From assembly GCA_019635415.1 (NCBI GenBank), contig JAHBZN010000004.1:124001-188000 (forward strand): a stretch of 64,000 nucleotides of DNA. The letters run 5' to 3'. This stretch comes from Ramlibacter sp. (GTDB lineage Bacteria > Pseudomonadota > Gammaproteobacteria > Burkholderiales > Burkholderiaceae_C). Each line of letters opens with the position of its first letter. Position 1 is the stretch's first letter. Shown here piece by piece: positions 54,361 to 63,309 of this stretch. Below the pieces are notes generated by a model. It saw only the letters and a program-made list of their open reading frames with translations. It was not told the origin of the DNA and did not search any database. Made by a program: the position numbers and the translations under genes.

Positions 54361-56657
54361 TAGAACGACGTTCCGATCTGGAATTGCAATTTCTGGATTC
54401 TATCGCCTGGGAATTTCTTGACGGGGCGCGCAAAGGCCAGCCGCAGGGGGCCAATGGGCGAGATCCAGCTCAACCCCATGCCCACGGATGCCCTGAACTG
54501 GCCGAAGCTCATCTTCTCGTTTTCGCCAAACACATTGCCAGCGTCGGCAAAGCCGAACAGGCGCAAGGTCCGGTCGTTGCCGGCGCCCGGGAATGGCGCG
54601 ATGAGCTCCGCATTCAGCGAGATCTTCTTGGGGCCGCCGATACTGGCCCCCGTCACGTCGCGCGGACCCAGGGTGCCCTGCTCGAAGCCCCGAACAGAGC
54701 CTAGCCCCCCGGAATAGAAGTTCTTGAAAACCGGGAAAGCCCTCCCGCCCAGGCCCTTCCCCCAGCCTGCCTCGCCATTGAAGGCCACGGTGAACTGCTT
54801 GTTCAGCGGGATGTACTGCTGGTATTGATAGTTGGCTCGCAAGTAGCGTGCGTCCCCCCCGACGCCCCACTCCGACGACAGCCGCTGGTAGCGGCCATTG
54901 GTGGGCACCAGCGCGCTGTCACGGTCGTCACGCGACCAGCCCAGGGTCAGGGGAATCACGTTGCTGCTGTAGCCAAAGCGGTTGGCATACGCCAGATAGG
55001 CCGCAGGAATGTTGGTGCCGGGCTTGATGGTGGTGCGCTCCAGCCCGGTCCCGAAATAGATCGTGTCAACTTCACTGAAAGGCACGCCAAAACGCAGACT
55101 GGCACCGGTGGTCACCAGTTCGTAGTTGCCGCCCTGGTCTTCGTAGGGCTTGGAACTGCGGTGGTACACGTCAATGGCCCGCGAGATGCCGTCCGGCGTG
55201 AAATACGGATCCACCGTGTTGAAGACAATCGCCCGGTTGTACTTGCTGGTATTGACCTCGACACCCAGGTACTGCCCGGAGCCGAAGGCGTTTTCCTGCT
55301 TGATGCTGAACGACAGGGCCAGCCGCTCGGCGCTGGAAAAGCCTGCGCCGAGCTGCAGGCTGCCGGTGGGCTTTTCCACCACGTTGATGTTGAGGTCGAT
55401 CTGGTCGGGCGCACCGGGCACATCGGAGGTCTCGACGTTGACGTCCTTGAAATAGCCCAGACGATCCACGCGGTCACGCGAGAGCTTGATGCGCTCGGCG
55501 TCGTACCAGGAGGACTCGAACTGGCGAAATTCACGACGCACCACTTCGTCGCGGGTGCGGTTGTTGCCGCTGATGTTGATGCGCCGCACGTAGGCACGCC
55601 GCGAAGGTTCCGCCTGCAGCACGAAGGCCACGCGGTTGTTCACACGGTCCACCTCGGGGTGAGCCTCCACGCGCGCAAAGGCAAAGCCGAAATTGCCGAA
55701 ATAATCCGTGAAGGCCTTGGTGGTCTCCGCCACGTCGTCGGCGTTGTAGGCCTGGCCGGGCTTGATGGTCACCAGGGACTTGAATTCGTCTTCCTTGTCG
55801 AGGTAGTTGCCCTCGAGCTTGACGCCGGACACCACGTAGCGCGCGCCCTCCGTCACGTTGACCGTGATGGAAATGTCCTGCTTGTTGGGCGAAATGGCCA
55901 CCTGGGTGGAGTCGATCCGGAACTCGAGATAGCCACGCGTCAGGTAGTACGACCGCAAGGTCTCAAGGTCGGCATTGAGCTTGGCACGGGCATACCGGTC
56001 AGACTTGGTGTACCAGCTAAGCCAGCCCCCCGTATCCAGGTCGAACAGGCCTTTGAGCGTCGACTCACTGAACGCCGAATTGCCCACCACGTGGATGTCC
56101 TTGATGCGTGCCGGCTCCCCCTCGGTGACTGTGAAGGTCAGGTTGACGCGGTTGCGCTCGATGGGTGTGACCGTGGTCACCACCTCGGCCCCGTAGAGGC
56201 TGCGGTTGATGTACTGCCGCTTGAGTTCCTGCTCGGCGCGGTCAGCCAGCGCCTGGTCGTAGGGCCGGCCTTCGGTCAGGCCGACATCGCGCAGGGCCTT
56301 CTTGAGCGCGTCCTTGTCAAACTCCTTGGAGCCCACAAAATCCACGTCGGCCACCGTGGGGCGCTCTTCGACGATCACCACCAGCACGTCGCCGCTGACA
56401 TCCAGCCGCACGTCCTTGAAAAGTCCGAGCGCAAACAGCGCGCGGATCGCTGCCGAACCCTTGTCATCGCTGTACTGGTCACCGACCCTGAAGGGGAGCG
56501 AAGCGAACACGGTGCCCGGCTCCACGCGCTGCAGGCCCTCGACCCGGATGTCGCGCACGGTAAAGGGATCCACCGCCCAGGCTGAATGCGCCGCGAACGC
56601 CAGGGTCACCAAGGCCGACACGGTGCGCAGGCGGAAGCCGTTGAATTGTTTTTTCAT
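54360..56657 (-). CDS. bamA: Outer membrane protein assembly factor BamA
   Basis: 765 residues. Signal peptide (to about SAWA), five POTRA domains (starting FTVRDIRVEGLQRVEPGTVF), then the 16-strand barrel with GGLGSVRGFEQGTLGP (the VRGF loop-6 motif) and a terminal aromatic (LQFQIGTSF). Inserts outer-membrane proteins. Between rseP and skp as usual. Confidence 0.98.
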   Translation of the reverse strand: MKKQFNGFRLRTVSALVTLAFAAHSAWAVDPFTVRDIRVEGLQRVEPGTVFASLPFRVGDQYSDDKGSAAIRALFALGLFKDVRLDVSGDVLVVIVEERPTVADVDFVGSKEFDKDALKKALRDVGLTEGRPYDQALADRAEQELKRQYINRSLYGAEVVTTVTPIERNRVNLTFTVTEGEPARIKDIHVVGNSAFSESTLKGLFDLDTGGWLSWYTKSDRYARAKLNADLETLRSYYLTRGYLEFRIDSTQVAISPNKQDISITVNVTEGARYVVSGVKLEGNYLDKEDEFKSLVTIKPGQAYNADDVAETTKAFTDYFGNFGFAFARVEAHPEVDRVNNRVAFVLQAEPSRRAYVRRINISGNNRTRDEVVRREFRQFESSWYDAERIKLSRDRVDRLGYFKDVNVETSDVPGAPDQIDLNINVVEKPTGSLQLGAGFSSAERLALSFSIKQENAFGSGQYLGVEVNTSKYNRAIVFNTVDPYFTPDGISRAIDVYHRSSKPYEDQGGNYELVTTGASLRFGVPFSEVDTIYFGTGLERTTIKPGTNIPAAYLAYANRFGYSSNVIPLTLGWSRDDRDSALVPTNGRYQRLSSEWGVGGDARYLRANYQYQQYIPLNKQFTVAFNGEAGWGKGLGGRAFPVFKNFYSGGLGSVRGFEQGTLGPRDVTGASIGGPKKISLNAELIAPFPGAGNDRTLRLFGFADAGNVFGENEKMSFGQFRASVGMGLSWISPIGPLRLAFARPVKKFPGDRIQKLQFQIGTSF

Positions 56658-56711
56658 GAATCAGGGGTTGCCCGACCCGCCCTCGGGGCCGGTGCGACAG
56701 CAGCCAGTTGG

Positions 56712-58085
56712 TTAACCAAAGAGACGGGTGACGTCGTTGAACAGCGCGATCGACATCATGACCATGAGCAATGCCACGCCACCGCGCTGCAGCCGCTCCA
56801 TCCACGCATCGGAGACGCTTTTCCCCGTGACGCCCTCCCAAAGATAATACATCAGGTGCCCCCCATCCAGGACCGGCAAAGGCAGCAGGTTGAGCACCCC
56901 CAGGCTGACGCTGATGAGGGCCAGAAAGATCAGGTACTGGGTCAATCCCAGGCTGGCGGATTTGCCCGCGTAGTCGGCAATCGTCAGTGGCCCGCTGAGG
57001 TTCTTGAGCGAGGCCTCCCCCACCACCATGCGACCCATCATGCGCAAGGTGAGCAGCGAAACTTCCCAGGTGCGCACGGCGCCCTGCCACAAACCATCCA
57101 GCGGGCCGCGCTGCACGGTTACGAATGCCGGCGGCCCACCCACATAGGCACCAACACGGCCAACCATCACGCCCGCGTCCTCCCGGACCTCGGCCGTCAC
57201 TGGCAGATCCAGTGAGGCGCCCTGGCGCTCCACACGCCAGATCTGGGTGATGGCGCGCCCGCCCCTGACGGAGGCACGGATCAACTCGCGCAGTTGGGCA
57301 CCATCCACCACCGGGTCGTCACCGACGCGGCGCACGAGGTCTCCTTTGCGCAGGCCAGCACGGGCCGCAGCCCCACCTTCGACCACCTCGCCCATGACCG
57401 GGGGCGTCCAGGGCCCCATGAGGCCGACCTTGCGAAACAGGCTGGCATCGGCCTGCGAAGCGTCCAGTTCGCTCAGCGGGAGCACCCGCTCCTCTGCAGC
57501 CGCCGAGCGAGATGCGGCCAGCACCAGCCGCACATCGCGGCCGTCGAGCGCGCCGCGCGTCAGCAGCCAGCGCAACTCCTCGAAGGACCGCAGCGGTTGG
57601 GGTTCCTCTCCATCGAATCCGGCGCGCTCCACGCGCTCGCCACCACGCAGGCCCGCCACCTCGGCCACCGACCCGGCAACAGGGCTGGCCAGGATCGCCT
57701 CGGGTTCCTTCACGCCGATCCAGTTGACCATGGCGTACAGCAGCACGGCCAACAGCAGATTGACGACCGGTCCGGCGGCCACGATGGCTGCCCGGGACCG
57801 CAACGGCTGCGTGTTGAACGCCAGATGGCGTTCCGAGGCGGCGACCGGCCCCTCACGCTCGTCCAGCATCTTCACGTAACCCCCCAGCGGGAAGGCGCCA
57901 AGGACAAACTCGGTCGACTGGCCGTGCTTCTGGTTGCGCGGCTGACAGCGGTAGAGCACCTTGCCAAAGCCCACGGAAAAGCGCAGCACCTTGACGCCGC
58001 AGGCCACCGCCACGCGGTAGTGGCCGTACTCGTGGACGGCAATCAGCAAACCCAGCGCAACGACGAAAGCAACGATGGTCAGCAT
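56712..58085 (-). CDS. rseP: RIP metalloprotease RseP
   Basis: 457 residues. Zinc motif HEYGH (18-22) in the first membrane segment, two periplasmic PDZ domains, and PLPVLDGGHLMYYLWE in the third segment. Site-2 protease of the sigmaE pathway. Confidence 0.97.
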   Translation of the reverse strand: MLTIVAFVVALGLLIAVHEYGHYRVAVACGVKVLRFSVGFGKVLYRCQPRNQKHGQSTEFVLGAFPLGGYVKMLDEREGPVAASERHLAFNTQPLRSRAAIVAAGPVVNLLLAVLLYAMVNWIGVKEPEAILASPVAGSVAEVAGLRGGERVERAGFDGEEPQPLRSFEELRWLLTRGALDGRDVRLVLAASRSAAAEERVLPLSELDASQADASLFRKVGLMGPWTPPVMGEVVEGGAAARAGLRKGDLVRRVGDDPVVDGAQLRELIRASVRGGRAITQIWRVERQGASLDLPVTAEVREDAGVMVGRVGAYVGGPPAFVTVQRGPLDGLWQGAVRTWEVSLLTLRMMGRMVVGEASLKNLSGPLTIADYAGKSASLGLTQYLIFLALISVSLGVLNLLPLPVLDGGHLMYYLWEGVTGKSVSDAWMERLQRGGVALLMVMMSIALFNDVTRLFG

Positions 58086-58104
58086 GGAGGCTCCTTGTCC
58101 CGGT

Positions 58105-59295
58105 TCAGCCGGACAGCTTCACGATGGCCTGGCGGGCCGCCTGCCGCGCCAGCGCGTCCAGCGCCAGCAGTTCGTCCAGCGTGCCTGGTTTGGAGCTGGT
58201 CACGCGGGACAAAGTTTCAAGATTGGTCTGGTGAATCTGGTCGAAGCGGATGCGTCCGGCCAGAAAGGCCTCGACCGCGACCTCGTTGGCCGCATTCAGG
58301 ATCGCGGTGGTCCCCGGTGCCGCCTCCAGCGTGTCCCAGGCCAGTCGCAGGCCAGGAAAACGCTGAGGATGATCAGCATCGGCAATGGACTCAAAACTCA
58401 TATCGGCCAACCGGCTGAAGTCCAGAGCCTGCGCGCCAGACGCGATCCGCGCGGGCCAGCCCAGGCCATAGGCGATCGGTACCCGCATGTCAGGCGTACC
58501 CAGTTGCGCCACCACCGAGGTATCGCGGTACTGCACCATCGAATGGATGACGCTCTGGGGATGAATCACCACCTCCAGCCGCTGCGGCGGCAGGCCGAAC
58601 AGGTAGCGGGCCTCGATCACTTCCAGCGCCTTGTTCATCATGGTCGCCGAATCCACCGATATCTTGCGCCCCATGACCCAGTTAGGGTGGGCGCAAGCCT
58701 GCTCGGGCGTGACCTCCCGCAGCGATGCCGGCGACCGCGTGCGAAAGGGCCCGCCCGAAGCCGTGAGGATGATCTTGTCCACCCGGTCGTTCCAGGTGGC
58801 CGGGTCCTCCGGCAAGGACTGGAAGATGGCCGAGTGTTCGCTGTCGATCGGCAGCAAGCGGGCACCGCCCTCATTCACCGCGCGCATGAAGACTTCGCCC
58901 CCCACCACCAGGGCTTCCTTGTTGGCCAGCAACAGGCGTTTGCCGGCCCGCGCCGCGGCCAGGCAGGAGGCCAGACCGGCCGCCCCCACGATGGCGGCCA
59001 TGACGGCGTCCACCTGTTCGTGGCCGGCTATCGTTTCAAGAGCCTCCGGCCCCATCAGAACGCGGGTTGCCAGCCCGTTTTGTGCCAATTTCCGGGCCAG
59101 CTCGTGGCCGTGCGGCTCGCTGGCCATGATGGCAAACTGCGGACGGAACTGCGCGCATTGCGCGAGCATCAGGTCCACTCGCTGGGCTGCACTGAGTGCA
59201 AAGACCTCAAACTGGTCAGGATGGCGGGCCACCACGTCCAGCGTATTGGTTCCCACGGACCCAGTGGACCCCAGAACGGCGATACGCTGGATCAC
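58105..59295 (-). CDS. dxr: 1-deoxy-D-xylulose 5-phosphate reductoisomerase
   Basis: 396 residues, GTG start overlapping the cdsA TGA. NADPH loop AVLGSTGSVGTNTLD, substrate/metal region LLPIDSEHSAIFQSL and LTASGGPF. MEP isoprenoid pathway. A degenerate repeat copy lies at 59027-59043. Confidence 0.98.
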   Translation of the reverse strand: MIQRIAVLGSTGSVGTNTLDVVARHPDQFEVFALSAAQRVDLMLAQCAQFRPQFAIMASEPHGHELARKLAQNGLATRVLMGPEALETIAGHEQVDAVMAAIVGAAGLASCLAAARAGKRLLLANKEALVVGGEVFMRAVNEGGARLLPIDSEHSAIFQSLPEDPATWNDRVDKIILTASGGPFRTRSPASLREVTPEQACAHPNWVMGRKISVDSATMMNKALEVIEARYLFGLPPQRLEVVIHPQSVIHSMVQYRDTSVVAQLGTPDMRVPIAYGLGWPARIASGAQALDFSRLADMSFESIADADHPQRFPGLRLAWDTLEAAPGTTAILNAANEVAVEAFLAGRIRFDQIHQTNLETLSRVTSSKPGTLDELLALDALARQAARQAIVKLSG

Positions 59296-60146
59296 GGGGC
59301 CACCAGCGAGTTGAGCATCAGGGCCAGCGGTAGCGTAGGAAGCAGGGCGTCCACACGGTCCAGCACACCGCCATGCCCCGGCAACAAGCCACTGGAATCC
59401 TTGACCCCCTGGCTGCGCTTGATCAGCGACTCGACCAGATCACCCACAACGCTCATGGCCGCCAGAAAGATGACGGCCACCAGCAACAGCCAAAGGCTCT
59501 GGCCAGCAAGCCGGCTGTAGAGGCTGAGAACCTCCGCCTGCCACGCACGGTCGGCCATCACCCAGGCCATCGACAGCGCCACCACACCCGCCATGCCGCC
59601 CCAAACCCCCTCCCAGCTCTTGCCGGGGCTGATCGAGGGCGCGAGCTTGCTCCGCGTGAACCTGAGCCCGAAGGCGCGGCCAGCGAAGTAGGCGAAGATG
59701 TCGGCCACCCATACCAGCAGGAGCACTGACAGCAGAAAATTGATGCCCATGAAGCGGGCCTGAGCTACCGCCAGCCACGCCAGCCACAGCGCGAGCAGCC
59801 CCCCAGTCAGGCGCACTGCCACGGGAATGGCAGGCCAGCCGGCCACGCCACTTCGCAGCAACCAGCCACCCCCGAGCACCCAGGCCGCGCCCGCCACACT
59901 CCATACCAGCGGCAGCGATTGCCGCGTCAGCCCCGCAGCCCAGGAGGCCCCGCACAGGGCCAGGCACAACAGGCCGCAGGAGACCGCAGCCCGCGGCCCG
60001 CAGCCATTGAGCCGGCCCCACTCCCAGCCACCGGCCGCAATCAGCACGAGCACGACCGCCGCAAAGGGCTCCGGCGTGGGAAAGAAAAGGGCGGGCAGCA
60101 GAATGGCCAGCAGGACCAGGGCGGTGATGACGCGTTGCTTGAGCAT
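59292..60146 (-). CDS. cdsA: Phosphatidate cytidylyltransferase
   Basis: 284 residues, about eight membrane segments, with the family signature near the C-terminus (GDLVESLIKRSQGVKDSS and GHGGVLDRVDAL). Makes CDP-diacylglycerol for phospholipid synthesis. Confidence 0.97.
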   Translation of the reverse strand: MLKQRVITALVLLAILLPALFFPTPEPFAAVVLVLIAAGGWEWGRLNGCGPRAAVSCGLLCLALCGASWAAGLTRQSLPLVWSVAGAAWVLGGGWLLRSGVAGWPAIPVAVRLTGGLLALWLAWLAVAQARFMGINFLLSVLLLVWVADIFAYFAGRAFGLRFTRSKLAPSISPGKSWEGVWGGMAGVVALSMAWVMADRAWQAEVLSLYSRLAGQSLWLLLVAVIFLAAMSVVGDLVESLIKRSQGVKDSSGLLPGHGGVLDRVDALLPTLPLALMLNSLVAP

Positions 60147-60148
60147 GT

Positions 60149-60868
60149 TCAGGCCGCCCGCTGGGAAGCGCGCGCTGGCAGTTGATCCGAAGTCTTGCCG
60201 AACCGCCGCTCGCGTGCGCTGTAGTCCGCAATGGCCGCATCCAGCGCCGCCTCATCGAACTCAGGCCACAGCTTGTCGCTGAAATACAGCTCGGAATAGG
60301 CCGCCTGCCACAGCAGAAAATTGCTCAGCCGCTCCTCACCGCCCGTGCGGATCAGGAGGTCCGGGTCGGCGACATGCGCCAGGGCCATCGCCCGGTCCAG
60401 GCTGCCTTCGTTGATGGGCACGCCCTGTGCGGCCAGCCAAGCAGCCGCCTGCGCGATGTCCCAGCGCCCGCCATAGTTGAAGCACACGTTGAGTTGCAGA
60501 CGCTGATTGCCTGCCGTGGCGGCCTCTGCCTGCTCAAGGCCGGCCCGCACCTTGTCCGACAGGCCCATGCGCTCGCCGATGAAGTGCAGCCGCACGCCGT
60601 CGGCATGCAGGTTTGGGACTTCACGCGCCAGCGCAACGGCCAGCAGGTCCATGAGGCCGGACACTTCTTCGGGAGGCCGATTCCAGTTCTCGGAGGAAAA
60701 GGCAAATACGGTCAGCACCTTGACGCCACGCTCACCGCAATGCCGGACACAGGCCCGCAGGGCATCCACGCCCTTCTTGTGGCCCGCCACCCGCGGCAGA
60801 AACCGCCGTGTGGCCCAGCGACCATTGCCATCCATGACGATGGCGATATGGTGGGGAACCTGGCTCAT
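60149..60868 (-). CDS. uppS: Undecaprenyl diphosphate synthase (isoprenyl transferase)
   Basis: 239 residues from the ATG at 60868 (MSQVPHHIAIVMDGNGRWA). Catalytic Asp in MDGNGRWA, VLTVFAFSSENWNRP, DLLIRTGGEERLSNFLLWQ. A TTG at 60901, overlapping the frr TGA, would add 11 residues and is possible. Makes the C55 carrier lipid precursor. Confidence 0.96.
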   Translation of the reverse strand: MSQVPHHIAIVMDGNGRWATRRFLPRVAGHKKGVDALRACVRHCGERGVKVLTVFAFSSENWNRPPEEVSGLMDLLAVALAREVPNLHADGVRLHFIGERMGLSDKVRAGLEQAEAATAGNQRLQLNVCFNYGGRWDIAQAAAWLAAQGVPINEGSLDRAMALAHVADPDLLIRTGGEERLSNFLLWQAAYSELYFSDKLWPEFDEAALDAAIADYSARERRFGKTSDQLPARASQRAA

Positions 60869-60897
60869 GTGCGCGGCACCAGACGGCTTGGCGACCG

Positions 60898-61458
60898 TCA
60901 AACCGCCATGATCTCCTGCTCCTTGCCGGCCACCAGGGTATCGATCTCGGCCACGTGCCGGTCGGTGACTTTCTGGATATCGGCCTCGGAGCGCTTCTGG
61001 TCATCTTCGGACGCCTGCTTGTCCTTGACCAGCTTCTTCACCGCTTCGTTGGCATCCCGGCGCAGGTTGCGCACGGCGATCTTTGCATTCTCGCCCTCCG
61101 TGCGCACGAGCTTGGTCATCTCCTTGCGGCGCTCCTCGCTCATCGGCGGCATGGGCACGCGGATCAGGTCACCCATAGACGCCGGGTTCAGGCCCAGATC
61201 GCTTTCCCGAATCGCTTTCTCGATCTTGGCACCCATGCCTTTTTCCCAGGGCTGGACGCTGATGGTGCGCGCGTCGAGCAGGGCCACGTTGGCCACCTGG
61301 CTGATCGGAACGCTGGATCCGTAGTAGTCGACCTGCACGGCGTCCAGCAGCGCCGGATTGGCGCGCCCGGTACGGATCTTGGTGAGGTTGTTCTTGAAGG
61401 CCGTGATGGACAGGTCCATCTTGCTCTCGGTGCTCTTCTTGATGTCAGCGATCGTCAA
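60898..61458 (-). CDS. frr: Ribosome recycling factor
   Basis: 186 residues with TTG start and GGAG 8 nt upstream (MTIADIKKSTESKMD). RTGRANPALLDAVQVDYYGS and VPMPPMSEERRKEM are RRF hallmarks. Splits post-termination ribosomes with EF-G. Confidence 0.98.
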   Translation of the reverse strand: MTIADIKKSTESKMDLSITAFKNNLTKIRTGRANPALLDAVQVDYYGSSVPISQVANVALLDARTISVQPWEKGMGAKIEKAIRESDLGLNPASMGDLIRVPMPPMSEERRKEMTKLVRTEGENAKIAVRNLRRDANEAVKKLVKDKQASEDDQKRSEADIQKVTDRHVAEIDTLVAGKEQEIMAV

Positions 61459-61490
61459 TTGTGTTCTCCTGCAGCTTTGCCCGCGCCACG

Positions 61491-62213
61491 TCAGGCGTGA
61501 ACCAGGGTACCTTCGTCCTCGCCGAGCACCACGCGCCGCAGCGCGCCATGCTTGAAGATCGAAAACACCTTGATCGGCAACTTCTGGTCACGACACAGCG
61601 CAAAAGCGGTGGCGTCCATGATGCCGAGATTCTGCGCCATGGCTTCGTCAAAGGTGATTTTGCCGTACCGGGTCGCAGCCGGGTCTTTCTTGGGGTCGGC
61701 AGTGTAGACCCCGTCCACCTTGGTGGCCTTGAGCACCAGTTCGGCGCCGATCTCGGCGCCACGCAGCGCGGCGGCGGTATCGGTGGTGAAGAACGGGTTG
61801 CCCGTGCCGGCCGCAAAAATCACGACCTTGCCTTCCTCGAGGTACTGAAGCGCCTTGGGCCGCACATAGGGCTCGACCACCTGCTCGATGGCAATCGCCG
61901 ACATGACGCGGGCGGTCAGGCCCTGCTTGTTCATGGCATCGGCCAGCGCCAGGGAGTTCATCACCGTGGCCAGCATGCCCATGTAGTCGGCCGTGGCACG
62001 GTCCATGCCGACCGAGCCGCCTGCCACGCCCCGGAAGATGTTGCCGCCGCCGATCACCACGGCCACCTCCACCCCCATGTTCACGATCTCGGCCACCTCT
62101 TCCACCATCCGAACGATGGTGGCGCGGTTGATGCCGAAGGCATCGTCTCCCATCAGTGCCTCGCCGGACAGCTTGAGCAGGATGCGCTTGTGGGCTGGCT
62201 TGGCTTCGGACAT
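61491..62213 (-). CDS. pyrH: Uridylate kinase
   Basis: 240 residues from the ATG at 62213 (MSEAKPAHKRILLKLSGEAL). Amino-acid-kinase fold with VVIGGGNIFRG, and KATKVDGVYTADPKKDP. Phosphorylates UMP. The frame is open to 62258 but that part is not family-like. Confidence 0.98.
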   Translation of the reverse strand: MSEAKPAHKRILLKLSGEALMGDDAFGINRATIVRMVEEVAEIVNMGVEVAVVIGGGNIFRGVAGGSVGMDRATADYMGMLATVMNSLALADAMNKQGLTARVMSAIAIEQVVEPYVRPKALQYLEEGKVVIFAAGTGNPFFTTDTAAALRGAEIGAELVLKATKVDGVYTADPKKDPAATRYGKITFDEAMAQNLGIMDATAFALCRDQKLPIKVFSIFKHGALRRVVLGEDEGTLVHA

Positions 62214-62296
62214 GAACGGGCTCCTAGGGTTGATCGAGTGTACTGAGCGGGTTGGCAACGGGGAACAGGGGCGGCGCTAGGCCGCCCGGACACCGA

Positions 62297-63220
62297 TCAG
62301 GCCGTGGCCTTGGCAGCGGCCACCTGCGCGGCCACCTCGGCAGCGAAGTCGTCCACCTTCTTCTCAATGCCTTCGCCCACGACATACAGCGTGAAGGCCT
62401 TCACGCTCGTGCCCGCGGCCTTGAGCATCTGCTCCACGGTCTGCTTGTCGTTCTTCACGAAGGGCTGGTTGAACAGCGACACTTCCTTCAGGTACTTCTG
62501 CACACCGCCGTCGATGCGCTTGGCCACGATTTCGGCGGACTGGGCGGGCTTGCCCGCGGCTTCGGCCGCCTTGCGGTCTTCCTCGGCCTTGGCGGCCGCC
62601 ACGGAGCGCTCCTTCTCGATCAGGTCGGCCGGCACGTCGGCGCTGGTCAGCGCCACGGGCTTCATGGCGGCCACGTGCATGGCCACATCCTTGGCGGCCA
62701 CTTCGTCGCCGTCGAACTCGACCACCACACCGATGCGGGTGCCGTGCAGATAGGCTGCCAGCTTGTTCGCGCCGTCAAAGCGCTTGAAGCGGCGGAAGCT
62801 CATGTTCTCGCCGATCTTGCCGATCAGGCCCTTGCGCACGTCTTCAAGCGTGGGACCGAAACCGTCCTGGCTGTAAGGCAGGGCGCCCAGAGCGGCGATA
62901 TCGGCAGGGTTGCTCTTGACGATCAGGTCGGCGGCCGCCTGGGCCAGCGCCAGGAAGCTGTCATTCTTGGTGACGAAGTCGGTTTCGCAGTTGGTTTCCA
63001 GCAGCGCGCCGGTGGCACCGCTGATGGACGCGGTCACCACGCCTTCGGCGGTGATGCGGCTGGCGGCCTTGCCGGCCTTGTTGCCGAGCTTGACACGCAG
63101 CAGCTCCTCGGCCTTGTCCATGTTGCCTTCGGCCTCGGTCAGGGCCTTCTTGCACTCCATCATGGGGGCATCGGTCTTGGCGCGCAGTTCGGCGACCATG
63201 CTAGCGGTGATTGCAGCCAT
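62297..63220 (-). CDS. tsf: Elongation factor Ts
   Basis: 307 residues. AAITASMVAELRAKTDAPMMECKKAL with the TDxGMMDCK-like EF-Tu contact, then ETNCETDFVTKND. Nucleotide exchange on EF-Tu. Confidence 0.98.
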   Translation of the reverse strand: MAAITASMVAELRAKTDAPMMECKKALTEAEGNMDKAEELLRVKLGNKAGKAASRITAEGVVTASISGATGALLETNCETDFVTKNDSFLALAQAAADLIVKSNPADIAALGALPYSQDGFGPTLEDVRKGLIGKIGENMSFRRFKRFDGANKLAAYLHGTRIGVVVEFDGDEVAAKDVAMHVAAMKPVALTSADVPADLIEKERSVAAAKAEEDRKAAEAAGKPAQSAEIVAKRIDGGVQKYLKEVSLFNQPFVKNDKQTVEQMLKAAGTSVKAFTLYVVGEGIEKKVDDFAAEVAAQVAAAKATA

Positions 63221-63263
63221 TTCTTTACTCCGTAATCTTCAGTTCAAACAATCGGTTCAGTTG

Positions 63264-63291
63264 AAAAAAAGGGGCTACCAGAGCCCCTTTT
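63264..63291 (-). terminator. Intrinsic terminator or attenuator between rpsB and tsf
   Basis: GGGGCT (63271-63276) pairs with AGCCCC (63282-63287); flanking A7 and T4 extend the stem and give a T-tract on the minus strand. It lies in the 89-bp rpsB-tsf gap. Confidence 0.8.
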
Positions 63292-63309
63292 GGCAGCTCA
63301 GCAGGCGCG

